Shown: positions 49,986 through 57,121 of the stretch, one piece after another | How the letters are laid out: every line of letters starts with the position of its first letter | How positions within the stretch are numbered: the stretch's first letter is position 1 | The notes under the pieces: generated by a model | The model's database searches: none | The model's input: only the letters and a program-made list of their open reading frames with translations | Told to the model about the DNA's origin: nothing | Program-made: the position numbers and the translations under genes | Assembly: GCF_000151205.2 (NCBI RefSeq) | Contig: NC_016051.1 | Coordinates: forward strand, 496,001 to 560,000 | Source: Thermococcus sp. AM4 | GTDB taxonomy: Archaea > Methanobacteriota_B > Thermococci > Thermococcales > Thermococcaceae | Length of the DNA stretch: 64,000 bases | Direction of reading: 5' to 3'

Positions 49986-50540
49986 CTAAATCTTGATTGA
50001 GATTTCGGCCTTGTCGCTCTTCTTGAGCTGGATTGCGAAGAGGGCTTTCTCGATGGAGCGCTTGCGGAGGTAAAAGACTATTATAAAAACGAAGTCAATG
50101 GTTCCAAAAAGTGACACGAGGAGTAGAGCTATCAAATTGGGGGTTACTAAATGTAGCCAGCCCTTCCACAGAGCTATCTCTGCGAATGCTAAAACTAACC
50201 CCGAATAAATCCATCCCTCAAGAGAGTACTTAAAGGCATTTTCTGTATACTCTAAGGCTTTTTTGTGAGCAAGTTCAAGCTTTTCCAGTTCCGTCTCTGT
50301 CTTTACACCCCACTCTTTGAGACAGGGTATAAGTAGCTGGGGATTTGATACAGACAAGTAATAAAATCCAACGGGTATTGCAAATGCAGGGGAATAAGGG
50401 AAGAAAGTTGAGATAATACCATCGATTCCTGAGGTCTCTGGTAGTGAGTACATTGCCCACCACATGAATATAAACCCGATTAAGAGAACGCCATAAAAGA
50501 GATTCTCTGATTCCTTTTCGGGTGAAGGACAGTCTACCAT
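49986..50540 (-). CDS. Island membrane protein 3 (conserved C-terminal tail family)
   Basis: 184 residues with four predicted helices. The middle LAHKKALEYTENAFKYSLEGW aligns with proteins 1 and 2, and the last 28 residues are identical to protein 1. The last 80 or so bases of the two genes are nearly identical as DNA too, which suggests recent copying or conversion, while the N-terminal two-thirds differ. Starts right after tandem leader repeats. Function unknown. Confidence 0.75.
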   Translation of the reverse strand: MVDCPSPEKESENLFYGVLLIGFIFMWWAMYSLPETSGIDGIISTFFPYSPAFAIPVGFYYLSVSNPQLLIPCLKEWGVKTETELEKLELAHKKALEYTENAFKYSLEGWIYSGLVLAFAEIALWKGWLHLVTPNLIALLLVSLFGTIDFVFIIVFYLRKRSIEKALFAIQLKKSDKAEISIKI

Positions 50541-50628
50541 TTCCCTCCTCCCTCCGGGTACTTATAGATTTCCCTCCTCCCTCCGGGTACTTATAGATTT
50601 CCCTCCTCCCGGAGGGTATAATATCTGG
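50539..50628. repeat. Tandem 29-base leader repeats upstream of membrane protein 3
   Basis: Two identical 29-base units (50539-50567 and 50568-50596; each begins ATTTCCCTCCTCCCTCCGGG and ends TACTTATAG) and a terminal unit ATTTCCCTCCTCCCGGAGGG then TATAATATCTGG. In the minus-strand direction each unit holds CTATAAGTA (TATA-like) and GGAGGGAGGAGGG (ribosome site), so duplication multiplies promoter or leader elements. Confidence 0.75.
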
Positions 50629-50714
50629 GAGAAAGCCGTTCCGAAAACCAAAGCTCTCTCATCTCGCGTGAAAACCTTTTTATTCGGAAAACCGAACTAA
50701 AACCGGTGATAGTC

Positions 50715-51944
50715 ATGGTGAAGGCCAGAGTTGAGAAGCTCTGCACCGACCCGGAGCTCTACATCATCAGGATTGACGATGACGAGATTAAGTACTTCGA
50801 GGCAACCTGGTACATCCCCGAGGGGATAACCTACAACGCATACCTGATGAAGCTGAAGGACGCGGTTGTGCTCTTCGACACGACCAAGGCGGACTACGCC
50901 GACCTGTTTCTCGAAAAGCTGAGGGAACTCGTGAACCCGGAGGAAATAACGCACATCATCGTCCACCACACCGAGCCGGACCACAGCGGGGCTCTGCCAA
51001 AGGTCCTCGAGGCCAACGGCTACAGAGCCCAGGTCATCGGAACGGCCTTCGCGAGGAACCTGCTCGAGGGCTTCTACGGAAAAGACGTCGTTAGGAACTT
51101 CAAGGTCGTCAAGGACGGCGAGGAGATGAGCATCGGCGGAAAGACCTTCCGCTTTATCACCGTCCCCTGGCTCCACTGGCCGGACACGATGATAACCTAC
51201 GTCGTCGAGGACAGGCTGATATTCAGCTGTGACGCCGGCGGTGGCTACTCGATTCCAGAGACGATAGACGACAGCGACGAGGAGGTCGTTCAGCGCTATC
51301 TGCCTTACGTCACCAAGTACATCGTCACCGTTATCGGCCACTACCACAAGTACATCGTCCAGAACATCAAGAAGCTCAAGAACCTCGGAATCGTCGAAGA
51401 CGCCAAGATGATCCTGCCCGGGCACGGAATAGCGTGGTGCCACAATCCAAGGAGAATCTTCGAGTTCTACGAGCGCGTCGGGGCTGGCGTTCCCGAGAAG
51501 GACAAGGTTCTCGTGGTCTACGACTCGATGTACGGCTTCGTTGAGCGGAGAATGGAGATAGTGCTCGACGAGCTTAAGAAGCTCGGAAAGAAGCCGGTAG
51601 TTTACCGCTTCACCGACAGGGAGGCTCCAGCAGTTAGCGACATCCTCGGCGAGGTTCCAAGCGCGGAAGCCATAATCATCGGCGCCTCAACCTTCGAGGC
51701 CGAGATACACCCGCGCATACGCTACACACTCTTCGAGATACTCGATAAGGCCAACTACGAGAAGCCCGTCCTAATCGTCGGAGCGTACGGCTGGGGCGGG
51801 GTTGCGGGGAGGAAGATAGAGACGCTGATAACGAGGAGCAAGTTCGACCACGTGGCAACGGTCGAGAGCAAGGGAATGCCAAGCGAAGAGGACGAGGCCA
51901 AACTGAGGGAGGCCGTCAGGAAGCTCGTCGAGTGGGCTTCGTGA
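50715..51944 (+). CDS. fprA: Flavodiiron protein (A-type flavoprotein, FprA)
   Basis: 409 residues from ATG 50715 (GGTGAT just upstream). The N-terminal beta-lactamase-like di-iron domain has VHHTEPDHSGALP (H-x-E-x-D-H), SCDAGGGYS and IGHYHKYIV as further ligands. The C-terminal flavodoxin domain starts near 260 with LVVYDSMYGFVERRMEI and has GAYGWGGVAGRK. The enzyme reduces oxygen to water or nitric oxide to nitrous oxide with electrons from rubredoxin or similar donors. It heads the oxidative-defence region. Confidence 0.96.
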   Translation: MVKARVEKLCTDPELYIIRIDDDEIKYFEATWYIPEGITYNAYLMKLKDAVVLFDTTKADYADLFLEKLRELVNPEEITHIIVHHTEPDHSGALPKVLEANGYRAQVIGTAFARNLLEGFYGKDVVRNFKVVKDGEEMSIGGKTFRFITVPWLHWPDTMITYVVEDRLIFSCDAGGGYSIPETIDDSDEEVVQRYLPYVTKYIVTVIGHYHKYIVQNIKKLKNLGIVEDAKMILPGHGIAWCHNPRRIFEFYERVGAGVPEKDKVLVVYDSMYGFVERRMEIVLDELKKLGKKPVVYRFTDREAPAVSDILGEVPSAEAIIIGASTFEAEIHPRIRYTLFEILDKANYEKPVLIVGAYGWGGVAGRKIETLITRSKFDHVATVESKGMPSEEDEAKLREAVRKLVEWAS

Positions 51945-51990
51945 TTTCCGCTTCTCTTTCTCTTCTCAATAGCTTTACTCCCCCTTGGTT

Positions 51991-52007
51991 CGAAAAGTGT
52001 TATATAC
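51991..52007 (+). promoter_or_regulatory. Rubrerythrin promoter
   Basis: CGAAAAG (51991-51997) then GTTATATAC (51999-52007) are BRE and TATA; they predict a start near 52028 and a very short leader with GGTG. Confidence 0.6.
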
Positions 52008-52037
52008 TTTCGCTTCCATCTCAGTACGGTGTTTTCC

Positions 52038-52553
52038 ATGCCCGTGGAGAGAGCCATGACCAGGAAGTTTTTGGAGGACGCCTTCGCCGGCGAGAGCATG
52101 GCCCACATGAAGTACCTGGTTTTTGCCGAGCAGGCCGAGAAGGAGGGCTTTCCAAAGGTTGCCAAGCTTTTTAGAGCGATAGCCTACGCGGAGTTCGTCC
52201 ACGCTAAGAACCACTTCATAGCCCTGGGCAAGCTCGGGAAAACCGAGGAGAACCTAAAGGAAGCCATAGCGGGCGAGACATTCGAGGTCGAGGAGATGTA
52301 CCCCGTTTACAAGAACTCCGCCGAGTTCCAGGGTGAGAATGAGGCCGTCAGGAGCACTCACTACGCCCTCGAGGCCGAGAAGCTCCACGCCGAGCTTTAC
52401 GAGAAGGCCAAGGAGACGGTTGCGAAGGGCGAGGACATCGAGGTGAAGAAGGTCTACATCTGCCCGGTCTGTGGCTACACCGCCGTGGACGAAGCCCCTG
52501 AGCGCTGTCCCGTGTGCGGTCTGCCGGGCGAAAAGTTCGTGGTCTTCGAATGA
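52038..52553 (+). CDS. rbr: Rubrerythrin
   Basis: 171 residues from ATG 52038. N-terminal four-helix di-iron domain (FLEDAFAGESMAHMKYL, AIAYAEFVHAKNHF, EAVRSTHYALEAEKLHAELY) and a C-terminal rubredoxin domain with CPVCGYTAVDEAPERCPVCG (two C-x2-C). It closely resembles P. furiosus rubrerythrin. It reduces hydrogen peroxide using electrons from rubredoxin/NAD(P)H. Confidence 0.97.
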   Translation: MPVERAMTRKFLEDAFAGESMAHMKYLVFAEQAEKEGFPKVAKLFRAIAYAEFVHAKNHFIALGKLGKTEENLKEAIAGETFEVEEMYPVYKNSAEFQGENEAVRSTHYALEAEKLHAELYEKAKETVAKGEDIEVKKVYICPVCGYTAVDEAPERCPVCGLPGEKFVVFE

Positions 52554-52598
52554 AAATTGTTTTTAACTCTTCTTTCGATCTAATTTTTGGTGATCGAA

Positions 52599-53123
52599 AT
52601 GGCTCCGCCCGAACTCGACGAGGGGCTTCCCCTCGAAAGGATTAAGGAATTCTCGCTTGAGGAACTCCTTGGAATGGCCATAAAGGCCGAAATCGGCGCG
52701 AGGAAGTTCTACGAGAGCCTGGCTGAGAGAGTAAACATCGAAGAGCTGAAGGAGAAGGTGAGCTGGCTCGCGGGCGAGGAGAAGAAGCACGAGGAACTGC
52801 TGAGGAAGATTTACGCCGAGTTCTTCCCGGGAAAGGAAGTGGTCTTTCCAAAGGAGCACATCGGGCCGGAGCTTCAGCCCGTTGCCAGGAAGCTCGATAA
52901 GGTGGAGGACATAATCGACCTAATACGGTGGGCGATGAAGGCCGAGGAGATAGCGGCTAAGTTCTACGCCGAGCTTGAGAACATGGTCGAGGACGAGAGG
53001 AAGAAGAGACTCATGCGCTACCTCAGCGACATGGAGTGGGGCCACTACTATAACCTCAAAGCCGAGTACGAGCTCCTCCTCGACTGGGCGATGTACGACC
53101 AGATGATGCACGTTGGGCCTTAA
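52599..53123 (+). CDS. Ferritin-like di-iron protein
   Basis: 174 residues from ATG 52599. Two E...ExxH helix pairs: AIKAEIGARKFYESLA with GEEKKHEELLRKIY, and MKAEEIAAKFYAELEN with MEWGHYYNLKAEYELL. No rubredoxin domain. Similar in plan to 6803-7303 and 54525-55001. Downstream of rubrerythrin in the same direction, so peroxide or iron handling is likely; precise role unknown. Confidence 0.8.
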   Translation: MAPPELDEGLPLERIKEFSLEELLGMAIKAEIGARKFYESLAERVNIEELKEKVSWLAGEEKKHEELLRKIYAEFFPGKEVVFPKEHIGPELQPVARKLDKVEDIIDLIRWAMKAEEIAAKFYAELENMVEDERKKRLMRYLSDMEWGHYYNLKAEYELLLDWAMYDQMMHVGP

Positions 53124-53152
53124 TTCGAGCTAAATAGTAGAAAGGAGCGAAA

Positions 53153-53455
53153 TTAAAGCTCCACCTTTATTCCCGTCTCCTCTTCAACCTCCTCAAAGCC
53201 CTCCTTCATGTACTTCGCGAGCTCCTCGTCAACGGCGAAGAGAACCGCCAGGAACTCTCCAAAGTGCTCCTTCTCCTCGTTGGCGACGTCGAGGAAGACG
53301 TGCCTAATCTTCTCGTCCTCGATATGCTCCGCCAGCTGCTCGTAGAAGCTTATCGCGTCGAGCTCGGCCTCGATGGCCCAGCGCAGGGCCTGGGCGATTT
53401 CCCTCTTCGTTAGGGGCCGGCCCTTCGGCAACTCAAACGGGTATTTCGCGAGCAT
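53153..53455 (-). CDS. Encapsulin-cargo-type ferritin-like protein, stand-alone
   Basis: 100 residues. LRWAIEAELDAISFYEQLAEHIEDE and LDVANEEKEHFGEFLAVLF carry the single E...ExxH pair of EncFtn-type half-ferritins. The sequence closely parallels the N-terminal ferritin-like domain that in P. furiosus is fused to the encapsulin shell protein, down to the tail (FEEVEEETGIKVEL here). Here the gene stops at that point and no shell gene follows. Beside it is the DPSL gene, as in P. furiosus. Confidence 0.8.
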   Translation of the reverse strand: MLAKYPFELPKGRPLTKREIAQALRWAIEAELDAISFYEQLAEHIEDEKIRHVFLDVANEEKEHFGEFLAVLFAVDEELAKYMKEGFEEVEEETGIKVEL

Positions 53456-53495
53456 GGTATCACCACCTCAAATTCACTTTCAATCCTAATAACCT

Positions 53496-54047
53496 TCACC
53501 TCAGGAACTTCGAGACGAAGGGACTCTCTCCGGGGACGCCCCTCCTAAAGTGGCCGCTCGGTTTGCCCGTCAGGAGCTCCTCGAACCAGGCCTCGTGCTC
53601 AATCTCCTCGTGGAGTATTGCCAGAGCCAAATCGTAGGTTCTCGGGTCCTTTCCGAAGGTGTAGCTGCATATCTCCGTGTAGACGCCGACGGCACAGCGC
53701 TCCGCCTGGAGGAGAACCTCGAGGATTTTCTCAACGGTCGGCTCCTCCGGAAGGTAGGCGTCGCTGCACCAGGCCATCTCCACGAAGTCCCGTATGTCCC
53801 TTGGCAACTCGCCTCCAAGCTCGTAAATCCTCGGCACCAAGGCCTCGAAGTGGTTTCTGTCCTCGATGCGGGCGTCTTCGACTATCTCCTTTATCGCCTC
53901 GCCTTCCAGACCGGCGGAATGGTTCCGCAGGAGGGTGTAGTAGTAATAGGTCGTGAACTCGGCCGCGGCCGCTTTCAAGAGCATCTCCAGAAGCTTGTTT
54001 ACGTCCAGCCCAGCCCTTTCAACGAGTCTTCTGTTGTGTTCCGACAT
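53496..54047 (-). CDS. Dps-like protein (DPSL/thioferritin)
   Basis: 183 residues from ATG 54047 (GGTGAA just upstream). [43 protein letters not shown] and [15 protein letters not shown] hold a bacterioferritin-like di-iron site in a Dps-like fold; the two central cysteines (MAWCSDAY and ICSYTFG) match the thiol pair of P. furiosus DPSL. Such 12-mers oxidise iron with peroxide. Divergent from the Fur/PerR-like gene with a palindrome between. Confidence 0.92.
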   Translation of the reverse strand: MSEHNRRLVERAGLDVNKLLEMLLKAAAAEFTTYYYYTLLRNHSAGLEGEAIKEIVEDARIEDRNHFEALVPRIYELGGELPRDIRDFVEMAWCSDAYLPEEPTVEKILEVLLQAERCAVGVYTEICSYTFGKDPRTYDLALAILHEEIEHEAWFEELLTGKPSGHFRRGVPGESPFVSKFLR

Positions 54048-54091
54048 GGGTTTCACCGATAACAGTTGGTGCTTCTACTTAATAAACTTTT

Positions 54092-54116
54092 CTATTTAGA
54101 AGTTACTTCTAAATAG
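54092..54116. promoter_or_regulatory. Perfect palindrome between dpsL and the Fur/PerR-like gene
   Basis: Arms CTATTTAGAAG (54092-54102) and CTTCTAAATAG (54106-54116) around TTA. It lies between the minus-strand TATA of dpsL (about 54078-54087) and the plus-strand TATA TTTATAAG (54122-54129) of the regulator, the expected place for a shared and autoregulatory operator. Confidence 0.75.
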
Positions 54117-54150
54117 GTAGCTTTATAAGTTGGGAATCAAAGCCCCTACC

Positions 54151-54528
54151 ATGTGGAAGGAAAAAGCCATCGAAGAGCTCAGGAGATGGGGATACAAACT
54201 GACACCTCAGAGGCTTAAACTCCTTGAGGTTCTCGAGGAACTCGGGTCAAAGCATCCGGCGATGACCGAGGTGCTCGCAAGAATCCGGGAAGAATTTCCA
54301 ACGGTCAGTTTTTCGACGCTTTACTCCAACCTGCTCACTCTCAGGGAGCTCGGCCTCGTTGAGCTGTTCTCCCTTGATGGGGAGACGAGGGTCGAACTGA
54401 ACACAAAGCCCCACCTCAACCTTATCCACGGCGAGGAAGTTACGGACCTCGACGATGAAGAAATCATCGAGGCCATCAAAAGAAAAGTGGGAAGGAACGT
54501 TCGCCTCGTCAACGTCGTCCTTGACTAA
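54151..54528 (+). CDS. Fur/PerR-family metal- or peroxide-responsive repressor
   Basis: About 125 residues from ATG 54151. Winged helix with RRWGYKLTPQRLKLLEVLEEL, KHPAMTEVLARIREEFPTVSFSTLYSNLLTLRELGLVEL, then the dimer domain with LNLIHGEEVTDLDDEEI. The C-x2-C zinc pairs of bacterial Fur are absent; His/Asp/Glu residues could bind Fe or Mn. The TATA is about 26 bases before the ATG, so the message is probably leaderless. It likely controls dpsL and itself, perhaps more of the region. Confidence 0.85.
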   Translation: MWKEKAIEELRRWGYKLTPQRLKLLEVLEELGSKHPAMTEVLARIREEFPTVSFSTLYSNLLTLRELGLVELFSLDGETRVELNTKPHLNLIHGEEVTDLDDEEIIEAIKRKVGRNVRLVNVVLD

Positions 54529-55001
54529 TCAACCTCAAGGCTGAAGTCCTGGTAGTCCATCCAGATGCCTGTCTTCATAACCGCGTCGTACTGGGCTTTG
54601 AGCAGCTCGTAGTGGGCCTTCTCTATCCTCGCCAGCTCCTCGAAGAGCCTTTTAACTGAGTCATGCCTTGCTTCCTTCGCGGCCTTCTCGTAGAACTCCC
54701 AGGTGAGCTTTTCCTGCTCCATCCCAATCCTCACGGCATCGACTTCGCTTTCAATCTCCCCGGCTTTGACGAGAAGCTTTTCAAGGAGCTCTTCGCTTAC
54801 TGCCGGCAACTTGCACTCCTCGGCAACGCGCTCAAGGAACCTCTCCTCGAACTCCGCCCAGTGGTCGGCCTCCTCCTTGGCCAGGAAAAGGAACATCTTC
54901 TTAGCTTTCTCGTCCTTCGTCTTCCTCGCGAGGTCGAGGTAAAAGCGCATCTCGGCCTTCTCAACCTCCAGGGCCAGAGCTAAAGCCTCAAGCTCGTCCA
55001 T
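54525..55001 (-). CDS. Ferritin-like di-iron protein
   Basis: 158 residues. E...ExxH pairs in LEVEKAEMRFYLDLA with AKEEADHWAEFEE, and GMEQEKLTWEFYEKAA with ARIEKAHYELLKAQY. Rubrerythrin-like without a rubredoxin domain. Ends overlapping the regulator gene by four bases, convergent. Lies after bcp in the same direction (13-base gap), so cotranscription is likely. Confidence 0.82.
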   Translation of the reverse strand: MDELEALALALEVEKAEMRFYLDLARKTKDEKAKKMFLFLAKEEADHWAEFEERFLERVAEECKLPAVSEELLEKLLVKAGEIESEVDAVRIGMEQEKLTWEFYEKAAKEARHDSVKRLFEELARIEKAHYELLKAQYDAVMKTGIWMDYQDFSLEVD

Positions 55002-55014
55002 AAAACCACCCCCG

Positions 55015-55476
55015 CTATTCTTTGCCGATTAGGCCTTTGGCCACTTCCAAAACCTTCGCCGCGTGGCCCTTCGCGCGGACGTTGCGCTTCTCCCAGACTA
55101 TTTTCCCCTCGGGGTTCAGTATGAAGGTGCTCCTAATCGCTCCCTCGTACTCCCGTCCATAGCGCTTCTTCTTGCCCCACGCTCCCAAAGCCCTGTGGAG
55201 TTCAGCGTTCGGGTCACTGATTAGCCTGACCCTCAGGCTGTGCCTCTCCTTGAAGCGGGCGTGGCTCTTCGGCGAGTCCCTTGAGACGCCAATCACCTGA
55301 AAGCCGAGCTTTTCGAACTCGTCTATGAGCTCGGTGAACTCCTTTGCCTCTGTCGTACAGCCGGGTGTGTTGTCCTTGGGGTAGAAGTAGAGAACCGTCC
55401 ACCTGCCGAGAACCAGATCCCTCAGGGGCTTCTCGGTTCCATCTTCGTCGAGAACAACGATGTCCAGATAGTCCAT
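55015..55476 (-). CDS. bcp: Peroxiredoxin, Bcp/PrxQ type
   Basis: 153 residues. Peroxidatic Cys40 in YPKDNTPGCTTEAKEF; no cysteine five residues later, so it is of the one-Cys form. GVSRDSPKSHARFKERH and IRSTFILNPEGKIVWEK are typical. Reduces peroxides with a thiol partner, possibly the CPYC protein at 56097-56441. A palindrome overlaps its promoter. Confidence 0.94.
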   Translation of the reverse strand: MDYLDIVVLDEDGTEKPLRDLVLGRWTVLYFYPKDNTPGCTTEAKEFTELIDEFEKLGFQVIGVSRDSPKSHARFKERHSLRVRLISDPNAELHRALGAWGKKKRYGREYEGAIRSTFILNPEGKIVWEKRNVRAKGHAAKVLEVAKGLIGKE

Positions 55477-55490
55477 CCGATCACCGTTTT

Positions 55491-55508
55491 AATTAGGTCA
55501 CCCTAATT
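55491..55508 (-). promoter_or_regulatory. Palindrome in the bcp promoter
   Basis: AATTAGG (55491-55497) and CCTAATT (55502-55508) around TCAC, next to a minus-strand TATA-like TTTATCAA. Its position fits an operator for bcp; the GNAT gene on the other strand starts 60 bases away. Confidence 0.5.
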
Positions 55509-55569
55509 GATAAACCTTTCGCCGCAAGCGTTAAAATCCCGATTCATTATCGGATGGCAGGGGAAGAGC

Positions 55570-56100
55570 ATGAGGATTGAGAGGGTCCCCAACCCACCGG
55601 ATGTGGAGGATGAGCTTTTGGAATTCGTTTTCAGAGTTTACAGGGGGACTGGAGGAGCGTATCCAGCGTTGGAATGGGTCGAGGAGAAACCCTCGCCGGG
55701 CGATTTCGAGGGTTTTGAGCGGGTTTACCGGCCGTTTCTTCGCTTCAGACTTGGGGAGGAATTCGACGAACTCTACGTTCTGAGGGACGACGAAGGGAGA
55801 ATCGCCGGCACGGTGGCGCTGGTTTACAATCTCAGGGGAAAGAAAGTTTGGTGGGTCCCGGAGGAGATAATCGACTCCAAGTCCGGCCTGGTGGAGTTCT
55901 TCATGGTTGATCCCGAACACAGGGGAAAGGGTTACGGGTCGAAACTCCTCAACTTCGCCCTCAAGAGGCTTGGAGAGATGGAAAAAGTGCCCTATGTGAT
56001 AACATTCCCCGAACTGGAGGCCTATTCCTACTACCTTCGGAGGGGGTTTCGCAGGGTTATGGACTACGGGAGGTTCGTCGTTCTGCGGTTTGAGCCCTAA
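55570..56100 (+). CDS. GNAT-family N-acetyltransferase
   Basis: 176 residues from ATG 55570 (GGGGAAGAGC before it). FMVDPEHRGKGYGSKLLNFAL is the acetyl-CoA motif (R-x2-G-x-G), followed by YYLRRGFRRVMDYGRFVVL. Acceptor unknown. Its stop overlaps the convergent CPYC gene by four bases. Confidence 0.85.
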   Translation: MRIERVPNPPDVEDELLEFVFRVYRGTGGAYPALEWVEEKPSPGDFEGFERVYRPFLRFRLGEEFDELYVLRDDEGRIAGTVALVYNLRGKKVWWVPEEIIDSKSGLVEFFMVDPEHRGKGYGSKLLNFALKRLGEMEKVPYVITFPELEAYSYYLRRGFRRVMDYGRFVVLRFEP

Positions 56101-56441
56101 AGACCAAGTTTCCTTCTAACCCTCTTCTCGAACTCCGCGAAGTTCGGAACTCCTATAAACTCCACCCTGTTGTCGATGAGTATCGTCGGCGTTCCGAGGA
56201 TGTTATGCTCCACGGCCTTTCTCTGTCCCTCTGGCGTGGCAACGCTGAGTTCTCTCGCCACGACACCCTCATATTTCCGTTCGAGCTCTTTGGCCATCTG
56301 GACGGCAATCGGACAGTATGGACACCCCGGGGCCGTTATGACCTCGATGACGACCTTACGTTTCGGCTTTACCTCAATCATGCCCGCTCGCTTCATGAGT
56401 TCCAGCATCCTCTTTCTCCTTATCATCTCCAGCTCGTCCAT
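56097..56441 (-). CDS. Thioredoxin/glutaredoxin-like protein with CPYC
   Basis: 114 residues. A helical N-terminal extension of about 28 residues precedes a thioredoxin fold: IEVITAPGCPYCPIAVQMA (Cys40, Cys43) and the cis-proline region LGTPTILIDNRVEF. It resembles one domain of Pyrococcus protein disulfide oxidoreductase. It could supply electrons to Bcp or Prx. Confidence 0.85.
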   Translation of the reverse strand: MDELEMIRRKRMLELMKRAGMIEVKPKRKVVIEVITAPGCPYCPIAVQMAKELERKYEGVVARELSVATPEGQRKAVEHNILGTPTILIDNRVEFIGVPNFAEFEKRVRRKLGL

Positions 56442-56507
56442 GCCATCACCCGGGAGAAGAATCCTCAGAAAAATTAAAACGCTAACGGCGGAAATCCACA
56501 GAACTCT

Positions 56508-57095
56508 TCAATCAACGGCATTCAGGTGAATCGCGAGCAGGACGGCGAAGAGCACCGCGAGCGCTATGTGGGCCTTCTTCCAGCGCTGGTACATCTTCAC
56601 GTATCTGGCAACCTCTTCCTTCCGTCCGGCCTTTGCAAGGGCGAGTATCTTTCTGTTTATCGCCCTGCCAATGAAGCCAAGGGCGTTGAGGGCAATGAGA
56701 GTTATCCCCATAGCAAGACCCGCTATACCACCGATTCCCGCGTAGTTCCCGCAGGAGAGGAAGTGGACGAAGACCAGAACCGTTCCCGTTATCGTCAGGG
56801 CGTGGTGAATCGTCATTGGCGATACGGGACCTATGAAGGTCACGTACGGGTGCTCGGGCTGGATCTCAAAGCCCCACCTGTCGCCTCTCCTGTGTCTTAT
56901 CAGGAGCTTCCGCTTTGTGAGGGCATAGTAGGCAACGCCCGCGCCAATCAGCACAACGCCGAGCACTGCGAACGCTGTATAGCCGGCATCGTACTCGTTC
57001 TCGTCCTCTTTTTCGTTTTCATCCGCGAGAACTAAGGGCACGAGCAGAAGGAACAGGAACAACACGGCGATTAGCTTCTTGCCATTATTTTTCAT
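56508..57095 (-). CDS. Exported four-histidine b-type cytochrome-like membrane protein
   Basis: 195 residues from ATG 57095 (GAGGTG six bases upstream). Signal/anchor helix, an acidic outside stretch (EKEDENEYDAG), then four membrane helices. Two helices hold paired histidines at heme-ligand spacing: HHALTITGTVLVFVH (13 and 14 residues) and HIALAVLFAVLLAIH (14). This is the bis-histidine pattern of cytochrome b/b561/ferric reductase-type domains. A heme-binding quinol or iron reductase role is possible and would rely on the heme genes at 25-36 kb; heme binding is not proven. Confidence 0.65.
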   Translation of the reverse strand: MKNNGKKLIAVLFLFLLLVPLVLADENEKEDENEYDAGYTAFAVLGVVLIGAGVAYYALTKRKLLIRHRRGDRWGFEIQPEHPYVTFIGPVSPMTIHHALTITGTVLVFVHFLSCGNYAGIGGIAGLAMGITLIALNALGFIGRAINRKILALAKAGRKEEVARYVKMYQRWKKAHIALAVLFAVLLAIHLNAVD

Positions 57096-57121
57096 ACCAA
57101 ACACCTCAAAAGTTTTCACAC

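Noticed and set aside
47927-50628. CRISPR-like array
   Set aside because: The 29-base units are directly adjacent without unique spacers and sit in gene leaders.
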